A DNA stretch of 64,000 nucleotides from Desulfurococcales archaeon (GCA_015521705.1 WANR01000031.1:1-64000), one strand, 5' to 3'. Positions 1 through 8,002 are shown, counted from the stretch's first letter. A program made the numbers and translations. The notes: generated by a model from the letters alone, not told the origin.

Positions 1-262
1 ATTTCTTCTCTACCGTGAAAATGCTTGAACAGTCTATATAGCTTGGCTCCTTCTTTAAACGGCCAATAGCTAAGTCTGATTGCGTTATCGGCATTCTATG
101 CGGGCCAGGGGAGCTGGTTATCTTTGCCACTATCATATCGTCGCCCAAGTCTATTGCATTTAATACCAAGACTGGCCTTAGTTTAGAGCCTAGTAAGTCT
201 GTGAAAGGAAGCTCTAAGACTGCAATGTCTCCTTGTTTATATTTCGAAGAGTTCTTCGGCAT
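1..262 (-). CDS. PemK/MazF-family toxin, C-terminus cut by window edge
   Basis: Reading the minus strand from an ATG at 262, the frame stays open to the window edge and gives 87 residues. It contains the MazF-like opening GDIAVLELPFTDLLGSKLRP followed by VLVLNAIDLGDDMIVAKITS. Members of this family are ribosome-independent endoribonucleases, usually paired with a small antitoxin. The start overlaps the end of the upstream antitoxin gene by 26 bases, as expected for a translationally coupled toxin-antitoxin pair. The missing C-terminus (about 20-40 residues in the family) lies outside the window. The family call rests on these motifs; RNase activity is inferred. Confidence 0.8.
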   Translation of the reverse strand, partial: MPKNSSKYKQGDIAVLELPFTDLLGSKLRPVLVLNAIDLGDDMIVAKITSSPGPHRMPITQSDLAIGRLKKEPSYIDCSSIFTVEKK

Positions 263-422
263 CTTCGCCCTCCCTTAAGAGCCTAAGATATGAATAGAAT
301 TTCTCTGCATCGACGCCCTCAACACCTATTATCTTTATCTTGACCTTCTTACCCTCAAGCTCTGTCAAAGGTTTGAGTGGAATAATCACGCCACCCTTAA
401 CAATACCCTCTATCTCAGACAT
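237..422 (-). CDS. AF2212-like (DUF104) antitoxin
   Basis: A protein of about 61 residues beginning MSEIEGIVKGGVIIPL. The N-terminal hallmark I-x-G-x-V-x-x-G-x-I-x-P-L is typical of the AF2212/DUF104 family of archaeal antitoxins. The C-terminal half is acidic (DAEELFEI), as in many antitoxins whose tail wraps the toxin. The ATG at 422 is preferred over the TTG at 428. The gene overlaps the downstream MazF-like toxin by 26 bases. Binding and neutralisation of that toxin is inferred from family and position. Confidence 0.8.
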   Translation of the reverse strand: MSEIEGIVKGGVIIPLKPLTELEGKKVKIKIIGVEGVDAEKFYSYLRLLREGEDAEELFEI

Positions 423-528
423 CTTCAAAGCACCACGTGATACTACTGCCGTAGAAGGTAATCAAGTTACCCTCACACTGCCCCTTTATTCTTCGCAACA
501 TTGCAGGAGCTAATTTGATATACGTTTG

Positions 529-605
529 TGGTGGGCCCGCGGGGATTTGAACCCCGGACCTCCGCCGTGTGAGGGCGGCGTCCTCCCAGGCTAGACTACG
601 GGCCC
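529..605 (-). tRNA. tRNA-Val (anticodon CAC)
   Basis: The minus strand from 605 folds as a cloverleaf. The acceptor stem is GGGCCCG/CGGGCCC, the D stem GTCT/GGAC, the anticodon stem CCGCC/GGCGG around the loop CTCACAC, and the T stem CGGGG/CCCCG around TTCAAAT. The discriminator is A and the CCA end is encoded (529-531). The anticodon CAC reads GUG valine codons. No intron is present. An A/T-rich stretch at about 632-648 on the same strand is a likely TATA region. Confidence 0.95.
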
Positions 606-700
606 TCTGGGCCGAGGCTTGGCTCCATTTGGATATTTGGTTTTTAGGGACAAAAAGCTTTATTCGCTTTTAGCAGCGTTATTGCTTGTTGTGGCTGTTT

Positions 701-1858
701 TTAGGTTTCTATTAGCCTCGAATACGTTGTTAGTATTTTCCTGCCCCGCTCTGTTACTAGTACTAGGTCTTCTATCCTGATCCCGTAGAGCCCGGCTATG
801 TATATTCCGGGTTCTATAGTTATTACCATTCCCTTGTCGAGTTCTTCGCGGGATCCCGGCCTTAGGTATGGGGTTTCGTGTATTTCGAGGCCTACGCCGT
901 GCCCTAGCCCGTGTATGAAGTACTTGTCTAAGCCTTCCTTGGCTAGCCTCTGTCTTGCAGCCTTGTCGACTTCCCAAACTTTGACCCCGGGCCTTACCGT
1001 GTCTATGGCCTCTAGCATTGCTTCTAGAACAGTTTCGAGTTTTTCCTTGAAGCTCTTGGCAGCCCCGTCGCCGCGCCCCCACCATGTAGTCCTTGTCATG
1101 TCGCTGTGATAGCCCTTATAGATGGCTCCCAGATCTACAAGCACAGGCCCAGGCTTGGATAGGGCTATCTGCCCGCTAGTATGGTGTGGAAATGCTGTGT
1201 TCTCGTAGAAAGCTACTATGGGGGGGAAGGCTGTATCCCAGCCCCCCAGGGCAAGGACCTCTCTAACAATCTCCGAGACCCCCTCAGCCTCGCTGAAGCC
1301 CTCTCTCAGGCTACCCAGCACTCTTGACAGGGCTTTCTCAGCGATCCTTTGAGCCTCAACTATAGCATCGATCTCTTCCGGCGACTTGATGCTCCTAGCC
1401 TTCCTTAGAGTGTCGCTGAAATCCACATACTCGACGCCGGCGAGATCCCTGGTTACCTGGTGCGTTGTCCAGTCGAGATCCAGCCCAACCTTACTCGTGG
1501 AGCCTAGACACGACTTTAACAGGTCAAAGGCGGCTTTTAAGGGGCTTGCATGTACTATGCTATTCCTTGGCATGTCCGCCTTGATAGGTTCCTCGCCTCC
1601 TCGGTAAGCCGCCTTAACGTCGAACTCCTTAGGCGCGTGATAGGCTATTCTAGAGTAGTCCAGCAGTGGCGCTATTAGAGTGTTGCCACACTTATGTGAC
1701 AGCACTACGGCGCCTGAGGGCTCTCTGATCCCAGTCGCATAGACCATGTTAGGCTTGCCAGCCAGCACCAGGGCTTCCAGGCCAGCCTCTTCCATCAGGG
1801 CCTCTAGCTTTTTCCTGTTACTGGCAAAAGGCCCCGGGGGCTCGCCCGCCCGGGCCAA
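701..1858 (-). CDS. pepQ: Xaa-Pro aminopeptidase/dipeptidase (M24B)
   Basis: A 385-residue cytosolic metallopeptidase that should cleave X-Pro bonds, a late step in peptide recycling. The N-terminal creatinase-like domain covers about residues 15-150 and the pita-bread catalytic domain about 160-385. All five metal ligands are visible: D242 and D253 (VDLGAIYKGYHSDMTRT), H320 (GLGHGVG), E349 (ITIEPGIY) and E363 (RIEDLV). The TTG start at 1858 has GAGGGG just upstream and lies 14 bases after the L37e stop, so the gene is probably the last of an Lsm-L37e-peptidase operon. Whether it is an aminopeptidase or a prolidase cannot be decided from sequence alone. Confidence 0.93.
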   Translation of the reverse strand: MARAGEPPGPFASNRKKLEALMEEAGLEALVLAGKPNMVYATGIREPSGAVVLSHKCGNTLIAPLLDYSRIAYHAPKEFDVKAAYRGGEEPIKADMPRNSIVHASPLKAAFDLLKSCLGSTSKVGLDLDWTTHQVTRDLAGVEYVDFSDTLRKARSIKSPEEIDAIVEAQRIAEKALSRVLGSLREGFSEAEGVSEIVREVLALGGWDTAFPPIVAFYENTAFPHHTSGQIALSKPGPVLVDLGAIYKGYHSDMTRTTWWGRGDGAAKSFKEKLETVLEAMLEAIDTVRPGVKVWEVDKAARQRLAKEGLDKYFIHGLGHGVGLEIHETPYLRPGSREELDKGMVITIEPGIYIAGLYGIRIEDLVLVTERGRKILTTYSRLIET

Positions 1859-1872
1859 TACATACCCCTCTA

Positions 1873-2061
1873 CTACACTATCCTAATCCTGTTAAACTTC
1901 TTGTTCTGCCAACTGTACCTCCTGATCCTCCTACTCTTACCAAAGCCGCAGGCCGCGCAATAGCCTTTAGACACGTTGTATGATCTCCTGCCACACCTCC
2001 TGCAGACTATGTGGGTCTTGCTTCTTCCATGTTTTCCAAAGGACGCTGTTCCCTTGCCCAA
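1873..2061 (-). CDS. rpl37e: 50S ribosomal protein L37e
   Basis: A 62-residue basic protein with the family's zinc ribbon: CRRCG at about residues 20-24 and CAACG at 35-39, giving the four zinc-binding cysteines. The N-terminus ([17 protein letters not shown]) matches the rRNA-binding tail of archaeal and eukaryotic L37e. The start is TTG at 2061, 11 bases after the Lsm stop. The pairing of L37e behind an Lsm gene is a widely conserved archaeal arrangement. Confidence 0.96.
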   Translation of the reverse strand: MGKGTASFGKHGRSKTHIVCRRCGRRSYNVSKGYCAACGFGKSRRIRRYSWQNKKFNRIRIV

Positions 2062-2072
2062 GCCCGTGCACC

Positions 2073-2300
2073 CTACTTTGCCGGGCTAATCACTACGACG
2101 GTGTCTCCTCTTATCAAAACCATTCCTAGCCTCCGAGTCCTTTCCTCGTTCATTTCCTCCGTCTCGTTCAGTATGAGGTTTAAGTGTTGGTCATAGCTCT
2201 TTAGTACACCCTTAAGCTTCTTCCCGCTCTTCAGCTTGACCATTACAGACGTTTCCAGGTACTCCCCCAGTATGTCGAAAGTGGTTTCGCGCGCCAACAC
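2073..2300 (-). CDS. Sm-like (LSm/SmAP) RNA-binding protein
   Basis: A 75-residue Lsm protein with the Sm1 motif ([20 protein letters not shown]) and Sm2 motif ([15 protein letters not shown]). Archaeal Lsm proteins form heptameric rings that bind U-rich RNA and tRNA precursors. The length is normal and the start is GTG at 2300. It is the first gene of the operon with L37e and the M24 peptidase. The minus-strand TATA box at 2351-2359 lies about 50 bases upstream. Confidence 0.95.
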   Translation of the reverse strand: MLARETTFDILGEYLETSVMVKLKSGKKLKGVLKSYDQHLNLILNETEEMNEERTRRLGMVLIRGDTVVVISPAK

Positions 2301-2340
2301 TCCTTCGCACCCTTTAATGTAACCAACAAGATTTCAGTAA

Positions 2341-2374
2341 CACCTAGGGAGTTAAATACTATCCGCTCTAGGTG
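2341..2374 (-). promoter_or_regulatory. Lsm-L37e promoter inside an inverted repeat
   Basis: A perfect 7-bp inverted repeat, CACCTAG (2341-2347) and CTAGGTG (2368-2374), encloses a TATA-like sequence. On the minus strand this reads GTATTTAAC (2351-2359). Transcription would start near 2326 and give a leader of about 25 nt before the Lsm GTG. The repeat is seen directly; a regulator binding there is inference. Confidence 0.45.
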
Positions 2375-2386
2375 CCATAAGACCTT

Positions 2387-2477
2387 ACGTTAAAAACGTT
2401 AAAGCAGGGCAGGCCCACGCTGAACTAGCATGTGAAGGCTTGTTCACGGTTCTAGCTGCTCCACAAGTTATCGGAGC
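2387..2477 (+). promoter_or_regulatory. ABC operon promoter and structured leader
   Basis: The TATA-like TTAAAAA sits in a short palindrome, ACGTT-AAA-AACGT (2387-2399). Transcription from it would leave a leader of about 110 nt before the first permease. Three small stem-loops fall in that leader: GGGC/GCCC (2407-2416), GTGAA/TTCAC (2432-2447) and GCTCC/GGAGC (2458-2477). No known riboswitch class is recognised. Confidence 0.35.
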
Positions 2478-2533
2478 CTGCTGGCATAGAGCTATTTGCC
2501 CGTAAGAAGCGCGTTGACGTTAATAGTGTTAGC

Positions 2534-3430
2534 GTGCCTAGTAGAAGACGCGGCTGGCGGGGAGTCTGGGTGAGTCGAAGAACAAGTCTTACACCCTACT
2601 TGCTAATAGCCCCTGCTCTGGGCTATATGTTGTTCATGGTAGGCTATCCTTTAGTGGAAGCCATTTATCTTTCCTTCTTCGAGGATGGAGGCCTCACCCT
2701 TAGGCACATAAACTACCTGCTCTATGACCCGCTCTCAAAGTTCGATGAAGCCGTCAGGAACACGTTTCTACTCATAGCAATAATTGTGCCTGCGGAGACG
2801 ATACTTGCCATAGTCGTAGCTGTTTTCCTCTACAAGTCTTTCCGTGGGAGGGACATGCTGGTATACATGGTAGCTATACCGCTTACTATAAGCGACGTGG
2901 CTTCCGGCCTCATTTGGTACTCCATCTTTGCAGGCAACGGGTTCCTAAACAAGACTCTGTACTCTCTGGGGCTTATAGATTCTCCAATACAGTTCCTGGG
3001 TTACGAGTATAAGTGGAGGGAGGTCATGGTTGTAGCCATAGCCGAGATATGGAGATCAATGGCTATTGTTTTCGTGATCCTCTTTGCAGGCCTCCAGCTC
3101 TTGGGCAAGGACCTTCTAGAAGCTGCTGAGGTCTTCGGCGCTAGTTGGTGGCAGAGAGTGAGACACATCATCCTGCCAATGCTCAAACCGAGTCTTCAGA
3201 GCGCGTTAATAATACGAACCCTTTTCGCCTTCCAGATCTTTGGCGTGGTTATGGTGCTTACAGGGAGAGATATACCAGTCCTGGCGGGGGAAGCCTACTG
3301 GGAATACGTGGAGCTCAGGAACAGAGAAGTCTCAGCGCTCTACGCGCTAATAATAGCTGGTCTTTCGCTGGCCTTCGGCTTCTTCTACATACGCATGCTT
3401 AGGGCCAAGTTCCTGGAGGTGGGAAGATGA
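2534..3430 (+). CDS. Sugar ABC transporter permease, MalF/UgpA type
   Basis: A 298-residue inner subunit of a CUT1-family importer with about six membrane segments, the first near residues 20-40 (LLIAPALGYMLFMVGYPLVE). The cytoplasmic EAA loop that contacts the ATPase is visible as LEAAEVFGASWWQRVRHIIL, about residues 195-215. The start is GTG at 2534; an alternative GTG at 2570 would remove an Arg-rich tail of 12 residues. It overlaps the next permease by 4 bases, so the three ABC genes form one operon. Substrate is probably a sugar or oligosaccharide; the sequence does not say which. Confidence 0.92.
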   Translation: MPSRRRGWRGVWVSRRTSLTPYLLIAPALGYMLFMVGYPLVEAIYLSFFEDGGLTLRHINYLLYDPLSKFDEAVRNTFLLIAIIVPAETILAIVVAVFLYKSFRGRDMLVYMVAIPLTISDVASGLIWYSIFAGNGFLNKTLYSLGLIDSPIQFLGYEYKWREVMVVAIAEIWRSMAIVFVILFAGLQLLGKDLLEAAEVFGASWWQRVRHIILPMLKPSLQSALIIRTLFAFQIFGVVMVLTGRDIPVLAGEAYWEYVELRNREVSALYALIIAGLSLAFGFFYIRMLRAKFLEVGR

Positions 3431-4239
3431 GAAGCCCCATAATGCAGGCCCTTACAGGTATAGCCAAGGCGTGGTTCATCCTGCTACTAGCGTCATGGAT
3501 AGGCCTGCCAATAGCCGTAGCAATGATCTATGCCGTCTCCGACAGGGACGCCATATATGAGCCCACCCCCATACCCCTGGAATACTCTCTTAGGCAGCTA
3601 CAGGAGCTATGGTATCTTGGGGCCGGGAGCGCCATTGTTAACAGCGTAATAGTGGCTCTATTAACTATTGCAATAAGCTTCGCGCTAGGAGTGCCTGCTG
3701 GCTACGCTTTTGCCCGGTACGTGTTTCCAGGAAAGGACTTTCTAAAGCTCCTAATAATAGGTCTTAGAATGTTCCCTATAATAGTGATAGCCGTCCCCCT
3801 GGCTACCCTTTATATAAGGCTTGGCCTGAGCGACTCCCTCCTGGGGCTGGCACTAGCCCACTCGGCCATGAGTATTCCGTTTGTAGTATTGATAACATCG
3901 GGCGTGTTTGCAGGCGTCTCGAGGGAACTAGAGGAGGCTGGCATGGTCTTCGGCTTGGATCCCCTGGGCGTGTTTCTGAGGATAACAATACCTCTGGCAC
4001 TGCCTGGATTGGCAGCGGCAGCCATGTTTACTTTCCTGATGTCGTGGAATGAAGTGTTCATAGCCTCAATACTGACAACTACCAATAGGCCCCTCTCAGC
4101 CTTCATACTATCGACGGCTCTGACAGCGCCTGACTACTACAAGTTTGCTGGAACCCTCATAATAATATTGCCAGCCCTTGTCTTCGTCTTTATTACGAGG
4201 CGTTATCTAATAGCTATATGGGGGATCACCGTACGTTAG
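3427..4239 (+). CDS. Sugar ABC transporter permease, MalG type
   Basis: A 270-residue second permease with about six membrane helices. Its EAA-type loop reads LEEAGMVFGLDPLGVFLRI, about residues 160-180. The start ATG overlaps the stop of the first permease (ATGA). In family structures the two permeases form the heterodimeric pore, and the EAA loops dock onto the MalK-type ATPase encoded next. The proposed partner binding protein is not in this operon. Confidence 0.92.
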   Translation: MRSPIMQALTGIAKAWFILLLASWIGLPIAVAMIYAVSDRDAIYEPTPIPLEYSLRQLQELWYLGAGSAIVNSVIVALLTIAISFALGVPAGYAFARYVFPGKDFLKLLIIGLRMFPIIVIAVPLATLYIRLGLSDSLLGLALAHSAMSIPFVVLITSGVFAGVSRELEEAGMVFGLDPLGVFLRITIPLALPGLAAAAMFTFLMSWNEVFIASILTTTNRPLSAFILSTALTAPDYYKFAGTLIIILPALVFVFITRRYLIAIWGITVR

Positions 4240-4251
4240 GGTGCCACCGGC

Positions 4252-5325
4252 TTGGTGGAGGTAAGGCTCGAAGGAATAGTTAAAATGTTCGGCAAAGTAA
4301 GGGCATTAGACGATGTCAACTTGGAGATAAACGATGGGGAATCCATGGTTCTCCTAGGCCCCAGCGGCTGCGGCAAGACAACAACGCTTAGAATAATAGC
4401 TGGACTCGAGAAGCCAGACAAGGGTAGAGTACTCTTTGGCGATAGAGACGTGACAATGCTACCCCCCAGGAGCAGGAACATCTCCATGGTTTTCCAGTCC
4501 TACGCTGTTTGGCCGCACATGAGTGTCTTCGATAATATAGCTTTCCCATTGAAAATAAAGAAATACCAGGAGAGCGAGATAAGGCGTAGAGTTAAGTGGG
4601 CAGCTGAGTTGCTACGCATAGAGGATCTCCTAGATAGGTACCCACACCAGTTGAGCGGCGGCCAAAGGCAAAGAGTCGCTGTAGCCAGGGCTATAGTAGT
4701 AGAGCCAGAAGTTCTTCTCATGGACGAGCCTCTTAGCAACCTGGATGCATTACTTAGGGTTAAAATGAGGAGCGAGATCAAGAAGCTCCAAAGAGCCGTC
4801 GGCGTCACTATGATCTACGTTACCCACGATCAAACCGAGGCAATGGTTATAGCCGATAGGATAGCGGTAATGGATAAGGGTAAGGTACTCCAAGTAGGGA
4901 CGCCCGAGGACGTCTATAACAGACCTGCTGACACATTTGTCGCCACATTCATAGGTTCGCCCCAAATGAACCTGGTTAAGTCAATGATCCGCGTAGCTAG
5001 TGGGGGACTGTATCTCGAAGTCGGGAGGTCTAAGGTAAAACTTGAAAGGCCAGAGCTCTACAGGTATGATGGAAGAGAGGTCTTGGTTGGTATAAGGCCT
5101 GAACACGTTAAACTAGCTGTTAACGGTGAAGGCGTGGAAGGTGTGGTAGACTTTGTAGAAAACCTGGGGTCAGATATTATAGTACATGTACGTATAAACG
5201 AGGACGAAACTATAGTGGCTAAAGTCCAGGAAGAACCCCCAGCCGTAGGTTCTAGGATAGTAGTTATGCTAGAAGAAGCCCGGATAAGGGTCTTCGACCC
5301 AGAAAGCGGAAAACTGATTTCGTGA
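4252..5325 (+). CDS. Sugar ABC transporter ATP-binding protein, MalK/UgpC type
   Basis: A 357-residue ATPase with Walker A GPSGCGKTT (about residue 36), Q-loop, signature LSGGQRQRVA (about 134), Walker B VLLMDEPLSNLD and the switch histidine in VTHDQ. The C-terminal 120 residues form the MOP/TOBE-type domain of the MalK family, ending VFDPESGKLIS. The start is TTG at 4252, 12 bases after the upstream stop. It resembles the ATPase at 43611-44723, so one ATPase could in principle serve both transporters; that is inference. Confidence 0.94.
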   Translation: MVEVRLEGIVKMFGKVRALDDVNLEINDGESMVLLGPSGCGKTTTLRIIAGLEKPDKGRVLFGDRDVTMLPPRSRNISMVFQSYAVWPHMSVFDNIAFPLKIKKYQESEIRRRVKWAAELLRIEDLLDRYPHQLSGGQRQRVAVARAIVVEPEVLLMDEPLSNLDALLRVKMRSEIKKLQRAVGVTMIYVTHDQTEAMVIADRIAVMDKGKVLQVGTPEDVYNRPADTFVATFIGSPQMNLVKSMIRVASGGLYLEVGRSKVKLERPELYRYDGREVLVGIRPEHVKLAVNGEGVEGVVDFVENLGSDIIVHVRINEDETIVAKVQEEPPAVGSRIVVMLEEARIRVFDPESGKLIS

Positions 5326-5342
5326 ATCAATTCTAAAATTCA

Positions 5343-5388
5343 CCACGAAAAGCGTGTTGGCTAGGGCGGTTCAACACGCTATTCGTGG
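5343..5388. repeat. 17-bp inverted repeat (stem-loop) after the ABC operon
   Basis: Arms 5343-5359 (CCACGAAAAGCGTGTTG) and 5372-5388 (CAACACGCTATTCGTGG) pair with a single mismatch around a 12-base loop. The element starts 17 bases after the ATPase stop. It could be a transcript-end structure, a regulatory site or a small mobile remnant. The sequence shows the repeat, not its role. Confidence 0.8.
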
Positions 5389-5464
5389 CGTTTTAAGGCT
5401 CATGGATAGGTTCTGGCTTTTCTTTATTCCTTGGGGTGAAGATAATTCCAGTAGCCAGAAATGC

Positions 5465-5491
5465 TTCTTAAACGGCTGGGTTTTTTAAGAA
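5465..5491 (+). terminator. Probable terminator of the ABC operon
   Basis: The inverted repeat TTCTTAAA (5465-5472) and TTTAAGAA (5484-5491) brackets a run of six T (5481-5486) on the plus strand. T-runs are the usual archaeal termination signal. It lies between the plus-strand ABC operon and the convergent serine hydrolase gene. Confidence 0.4.
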
Positions 5492-5515
5492 ACACTGGTT
5501 TGAGGCGTGGAGTAG

Positions 5516-6907
5516 TCAGCACTCATGTAATGGGCTAATTATGTCAGAAGTTTTGACCATCTTGTACCTCTCATAGAGCATTGTAACCTTATCGTCTTTA
5601 ATGAAGAATTCTGCCTCATAGACCCTCCCGTTAGCTCTGGTGTAGAACTTTGCGTAGTCCTCTTTAAGCTCTACGGGTGCCAAGACTGTGGTCGATCCCG
5701 TGTATTTGTCTTTGTAGATGACAGAAAGGAAGTCGCCTACTCTCTTGATACAGTACGTGTGGGTTCCTTTGTAGGCCTGGTAGATGCCCTCAAGCTTCTC
5801 TAGTAATCTTTCAGCGCGTATGAAGTCTAGGTGTTTTTCCGGTTCATATCCGAGAGCTAAGGCCAGGGCATACATACCTATACTTGACAGAGGGTAGCCT
5901 GCAGAGTTTGCTAGAACTATCACTGCCCATCCATCGCTGGGTAGATACCCGAAAAAGGCAGTGTATACAAGCACTGAACCGCTGTGGTGAACCAGTTTTC
6001 TGCCTAGGAACCTGTTAGTCACTATTAGCCCATAGCCGTATTTTTCGTCGCCAAAGAGTTTGAAGTGCGTGTCTATGTACCCCTTCTCCATGGACTCTAT
6101 TGTTTCTGGCTCAGCTACTACCGTCTCGCCTAGTCTACCCCTACCTATAAACATTCCAGCGTACCTAGCTAGATCCAGGGTATTGCTTAGCAGACCTCCA
6201 TCAGAAGTTACGCCATAAGGGAATCTACTTTCATGGTGTCTACCCTCCCTGTCTACTATGTAAGGCGTGGCTACATCCGGATCCTGGCCTACCTCCTCCT
6301 TGTTAAAATATGTTCTTTTCATGCCGAGCGGCTCCAATATTTCTCTTCTCACGTAATCCTCATATTTGAGCCCTGAAGCCTTTTCCACTATTGAGCCTAG
6401 TAGCACGTAGCCCTCATTCAAGTAGAAGAATCTATGGCCGGGTTTTGCAACAGCCCACTCGTTGGACTCTCTCATGAAAGCAACTATGTCTGCAGGGCTT
6501 GAGAGAGGTAGCCATTGCGAGTCCAAGCCTAGAACGCCTCTTATAAATGCCTCAGCATACGCAAGGGCCGGGATCCCGCTGCTGTGGGTAAGTAAGTGGT
6601 GGATCTTGACAGGTTCCCCGAAAGGCCTAAGCCTGACTCCTATGTGGTCTTCTACTTTATCCTCTAAGCTTAGCTTGCCCTCCTCTACGAGTTTAAGCAC
6701 AGCCAATGCGGTGAAAGACTTGGTGACAGAACCTATCCCATAGATTGTTCTCGGCGTAGCTCTCGAGCCTGAAGATAGGTCTCTCAGGCCGAAACCCCTG
6801 GCATAAACTACTTCATCTCTATCCACTACAGCCACAGATAAGCCGGGAATCCTCGTTTTTCTCATCTTTTCAATGATAAAGTTTTCTAGAAGAGAGAAAT
6901 CCCCCAT
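5516..6907 (-). CDS. Serine hydrolase, class C beta-lactamase/penicillin-binding fold
   Basis: A 463-residue protein of the beta-lactamase-related serine hydrolase superfamily (esterases, D-aminopeptidases and related enzymes). The catalytic motifs are all present: SVTK (S60, K63), YLN (Y162) and HHSG (H308, G310). Residues from about 370 on form a separate beta-rich C-terminal domain of the kind often fused to these enzymes. There is no signal peptide, so it is likely cytosolic. Archaea lack peptidoglycan, so a peptidase or esterase role is more likely than a beta-lactamase one. The gene stands alone on the minus strand with an ATG start. Confidence 0.88.
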   Translation of the reverse strand: MGDFSLLENFIIEKMRKTRIPGLSVAVVDRDEVVYARGFGLRDLSSGSRATPRTIYGIGSVTKSFTALAVLKLVEEGKLSLEDKVEDHIGVRLRPFGEPVKIHHLLTHSSGIPALAYAEAFIRGVLGLDSQWLPLSSPADIVAFMRESNEWAVAKPGHRFFYLNEGYVLLGSIVEKASGLKYEDYVRREILEPLGMKRTYFNKEEVGQDPDVATPYIVDREGRHHESRFPYGVTSDGGLLSNTLDLARYAGMFIGRGRLGETVVAEPETIESMEKGYIDTHFKLFGDEKYGYGLIVTNRFLGRKLVHHSGSVLVYTAFFGYLPSDGWAVIVLANSAGYPLSSIGMYALALALGYEPEKHLDFIRAERLLEKLEGIYQAYKGTHTYCIKRVGDFLSVIYKDKYTGSTTVLAPVELKEDYAKFYTRANGRVYEAEFFIKDDKVTMLYERYKMVKTSDIISPLHEC

Positions 6908-6972
6908 GCGACGTCACCGTACACCAGGCTTCCCTGGCTTCCTGGATCGGGATAGGCCGGGGCACGAATCTG

Positions 6973-6989
6973 GTTTTAAGTTTTTAAAG
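6973..6989. promoter_or_regulatory. Shared A/T-rich divergent promoter core
   Basis: GTTTTAAGTTTTTAAAG contains TATA-like sequences on both strands. On the plus strand it lies 60-75 bases before the PUA gene start at 7049. On the minus strand it lies 65-80 bases before the serine hydrolase start at 6907. The 141-base divergent gap holds no other candidate. Confidence 0.4.
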
Positions 6990-7048
6990 CTTGCACGCAT
7001 TTATGACTGGTTTTTCGGGAGCGACTACTCTGAAGAGGTTTCACTGGC

Positions 7049-7576
7049 TTGGATCAGATACGCATAACTAAGAGGCATAGGCTATCTAAGAAGGAGAAGC
7101 GCTTGTTAGGTTCCAAGATAGCCGAGAAGTATCCATCGTTCAAGTCTGAACTGGAGGACGTAGAAATAGCTTTTACTAGCACTGGCGAAAAGATATACAT
7201 AATAGACGGTGAACCCGTATTCGCTGAAACCAGTAAAGGTTTCATACCTCTCCTCCCCCACCTGCTAAGAAAAGGCTATGAGTGGCTCCCTTCCATAGAG
7301 GTTGATAGGGGCGCCTCAATAGCTGTCGGTAAAGGCGCTGATTTGATGATACCCGGCATAGTATCCATCAGGGGGGCGTTCTCGGAGAACGATATTGTAG
7401 CCGTGGTCGATGAGGTAGCCAAGGCTCCAGTGGCTGTTGGCAAAGCTTTACTGGGCTCCGACGAGCTAGCTGTAAAAGTTAAAGAGAAAAGTAGGGGCAG
7501 GGCTGTGAAAAACCTGCACAGGCCAGGCGACAGACTTTGGAGCCTGGCCCTGATGCTTGCAAGAAGAAAAAAGTGA
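7049..7576 (+). CDS. PUA-domain RNA-binding protein (MCT-1/Tma20-like)
   Basis: A 175-residue protein with an N-terminal pre-PUA region (about 1-80) and a C-terminal PUA domain (about 80-165). The PUA core is SIEVDRGASIAVGKGADLMI, then PGIVSI and a DIVAVVDE strand. The architecture and length resemble archaeal MCT-1/Tma20-type proteins, which act around ribosomes and tRNA in eukaryotes. The start TTG at 7049 is taken because the sequence is open and conserved-looking from there. It is followed by the RNase P RNA gene 92 bases downstream, which has its own TATA box. Confidence 0.82.
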   Translation: MDQIRITKRHRLSKKEKRLLGSKIAEKYPSFKSELEDVEIAFTSTGEKIYIIDGEPVFAETSKGFIPLLPHLLRKGYEWLPSIEVDRGASIAVGKGADLMIPGIVSIRGAFSENDIVAVVDEVAKAPVAVGKALLGSDELAVKVKEKSRGRAVKNLHRPGDRLWSLALMLARRKK

Positions 7577-7634
7577 AAGCGGCTCTTGGGAGCAAAACGG
7601 GTCCTTTAGGATTCTTTATGCAGTGATTAAGGGC

Positions 7635-7643
7635 AAATTTAAG
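7635..7643 (+). promoter_or_regulatory. TATA box of the RNase P RNA gene
   Basis: AAATTTAAG is centred about 30 bases before the predicted 5' end of the RNase P RNA at 7669. That spacing is normal for archaeal promoters. Confidence 0.55.
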
Positions 7644-7668
7644 CCTCGGAGCGCGGGGAATACTAGCA

Positions 7669-8002
7669 GGGACCGGCCGCGGCTGGCGGCCGACGGCCCC
7701 TAAAGGGGCTGAGGAAACACCGCCCTCCCCGCGGGAGCCGGGCCCCGGAAGGGGCACGGGTGATACCCGTGGCAATGGCACAGAAACGGCACGGCTCCAG
7801 GCGATGTCTATGATGCGGAGAGGTCCCCGAGGCAACTCGGGGGCAGGTAACCCGTTGAGGACAGCCTGGAGACGCGTTGAAACGGCCAGCCCCGGCGGAG
7901 CAAGGTCCTGGGGCTATGAGGCCCGCGCGAAGCCCTGGGAGGAGGCCGCTGAGTCAAATGCCGCCGTAGTACCGAAGGCGGGTTATAGCCGCGGCCGGCC
8001 CC
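7669..8002 (+). ncRNA. rnpB: RNase P RNA (archaeal)
   Basis: The catalytic RNA of RNase P, which removes tRNA 5' leaders. The ends pair as a long P1 helix: the 5' arm starts GGGACCGGCCGCGGCT and the 3' arm is AGCCGCGGCCGGCCCC. Conserved blocks are in order: GAGGAAAC near the 5' end, ACAGAAAC in the middle, GGAGCAAGG, and AGTACCGAAGGCGGGTTATA before the 3' arm of P1. The length of about 334 nt is normal. The 3' end touches the start codon of the next gene. Confidence 0.95.

Noticed and set aside
660-1085. 141-codon minus-strand frame overlapping the M24 peptidase
   Set aside because: It lies in another frame over the conserved C-terminal catalytic part of the peptidase and its product is Arg/Asn/Thr-rich low-complexity. 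The peptidase has all metal ligands, so this is a shadow.
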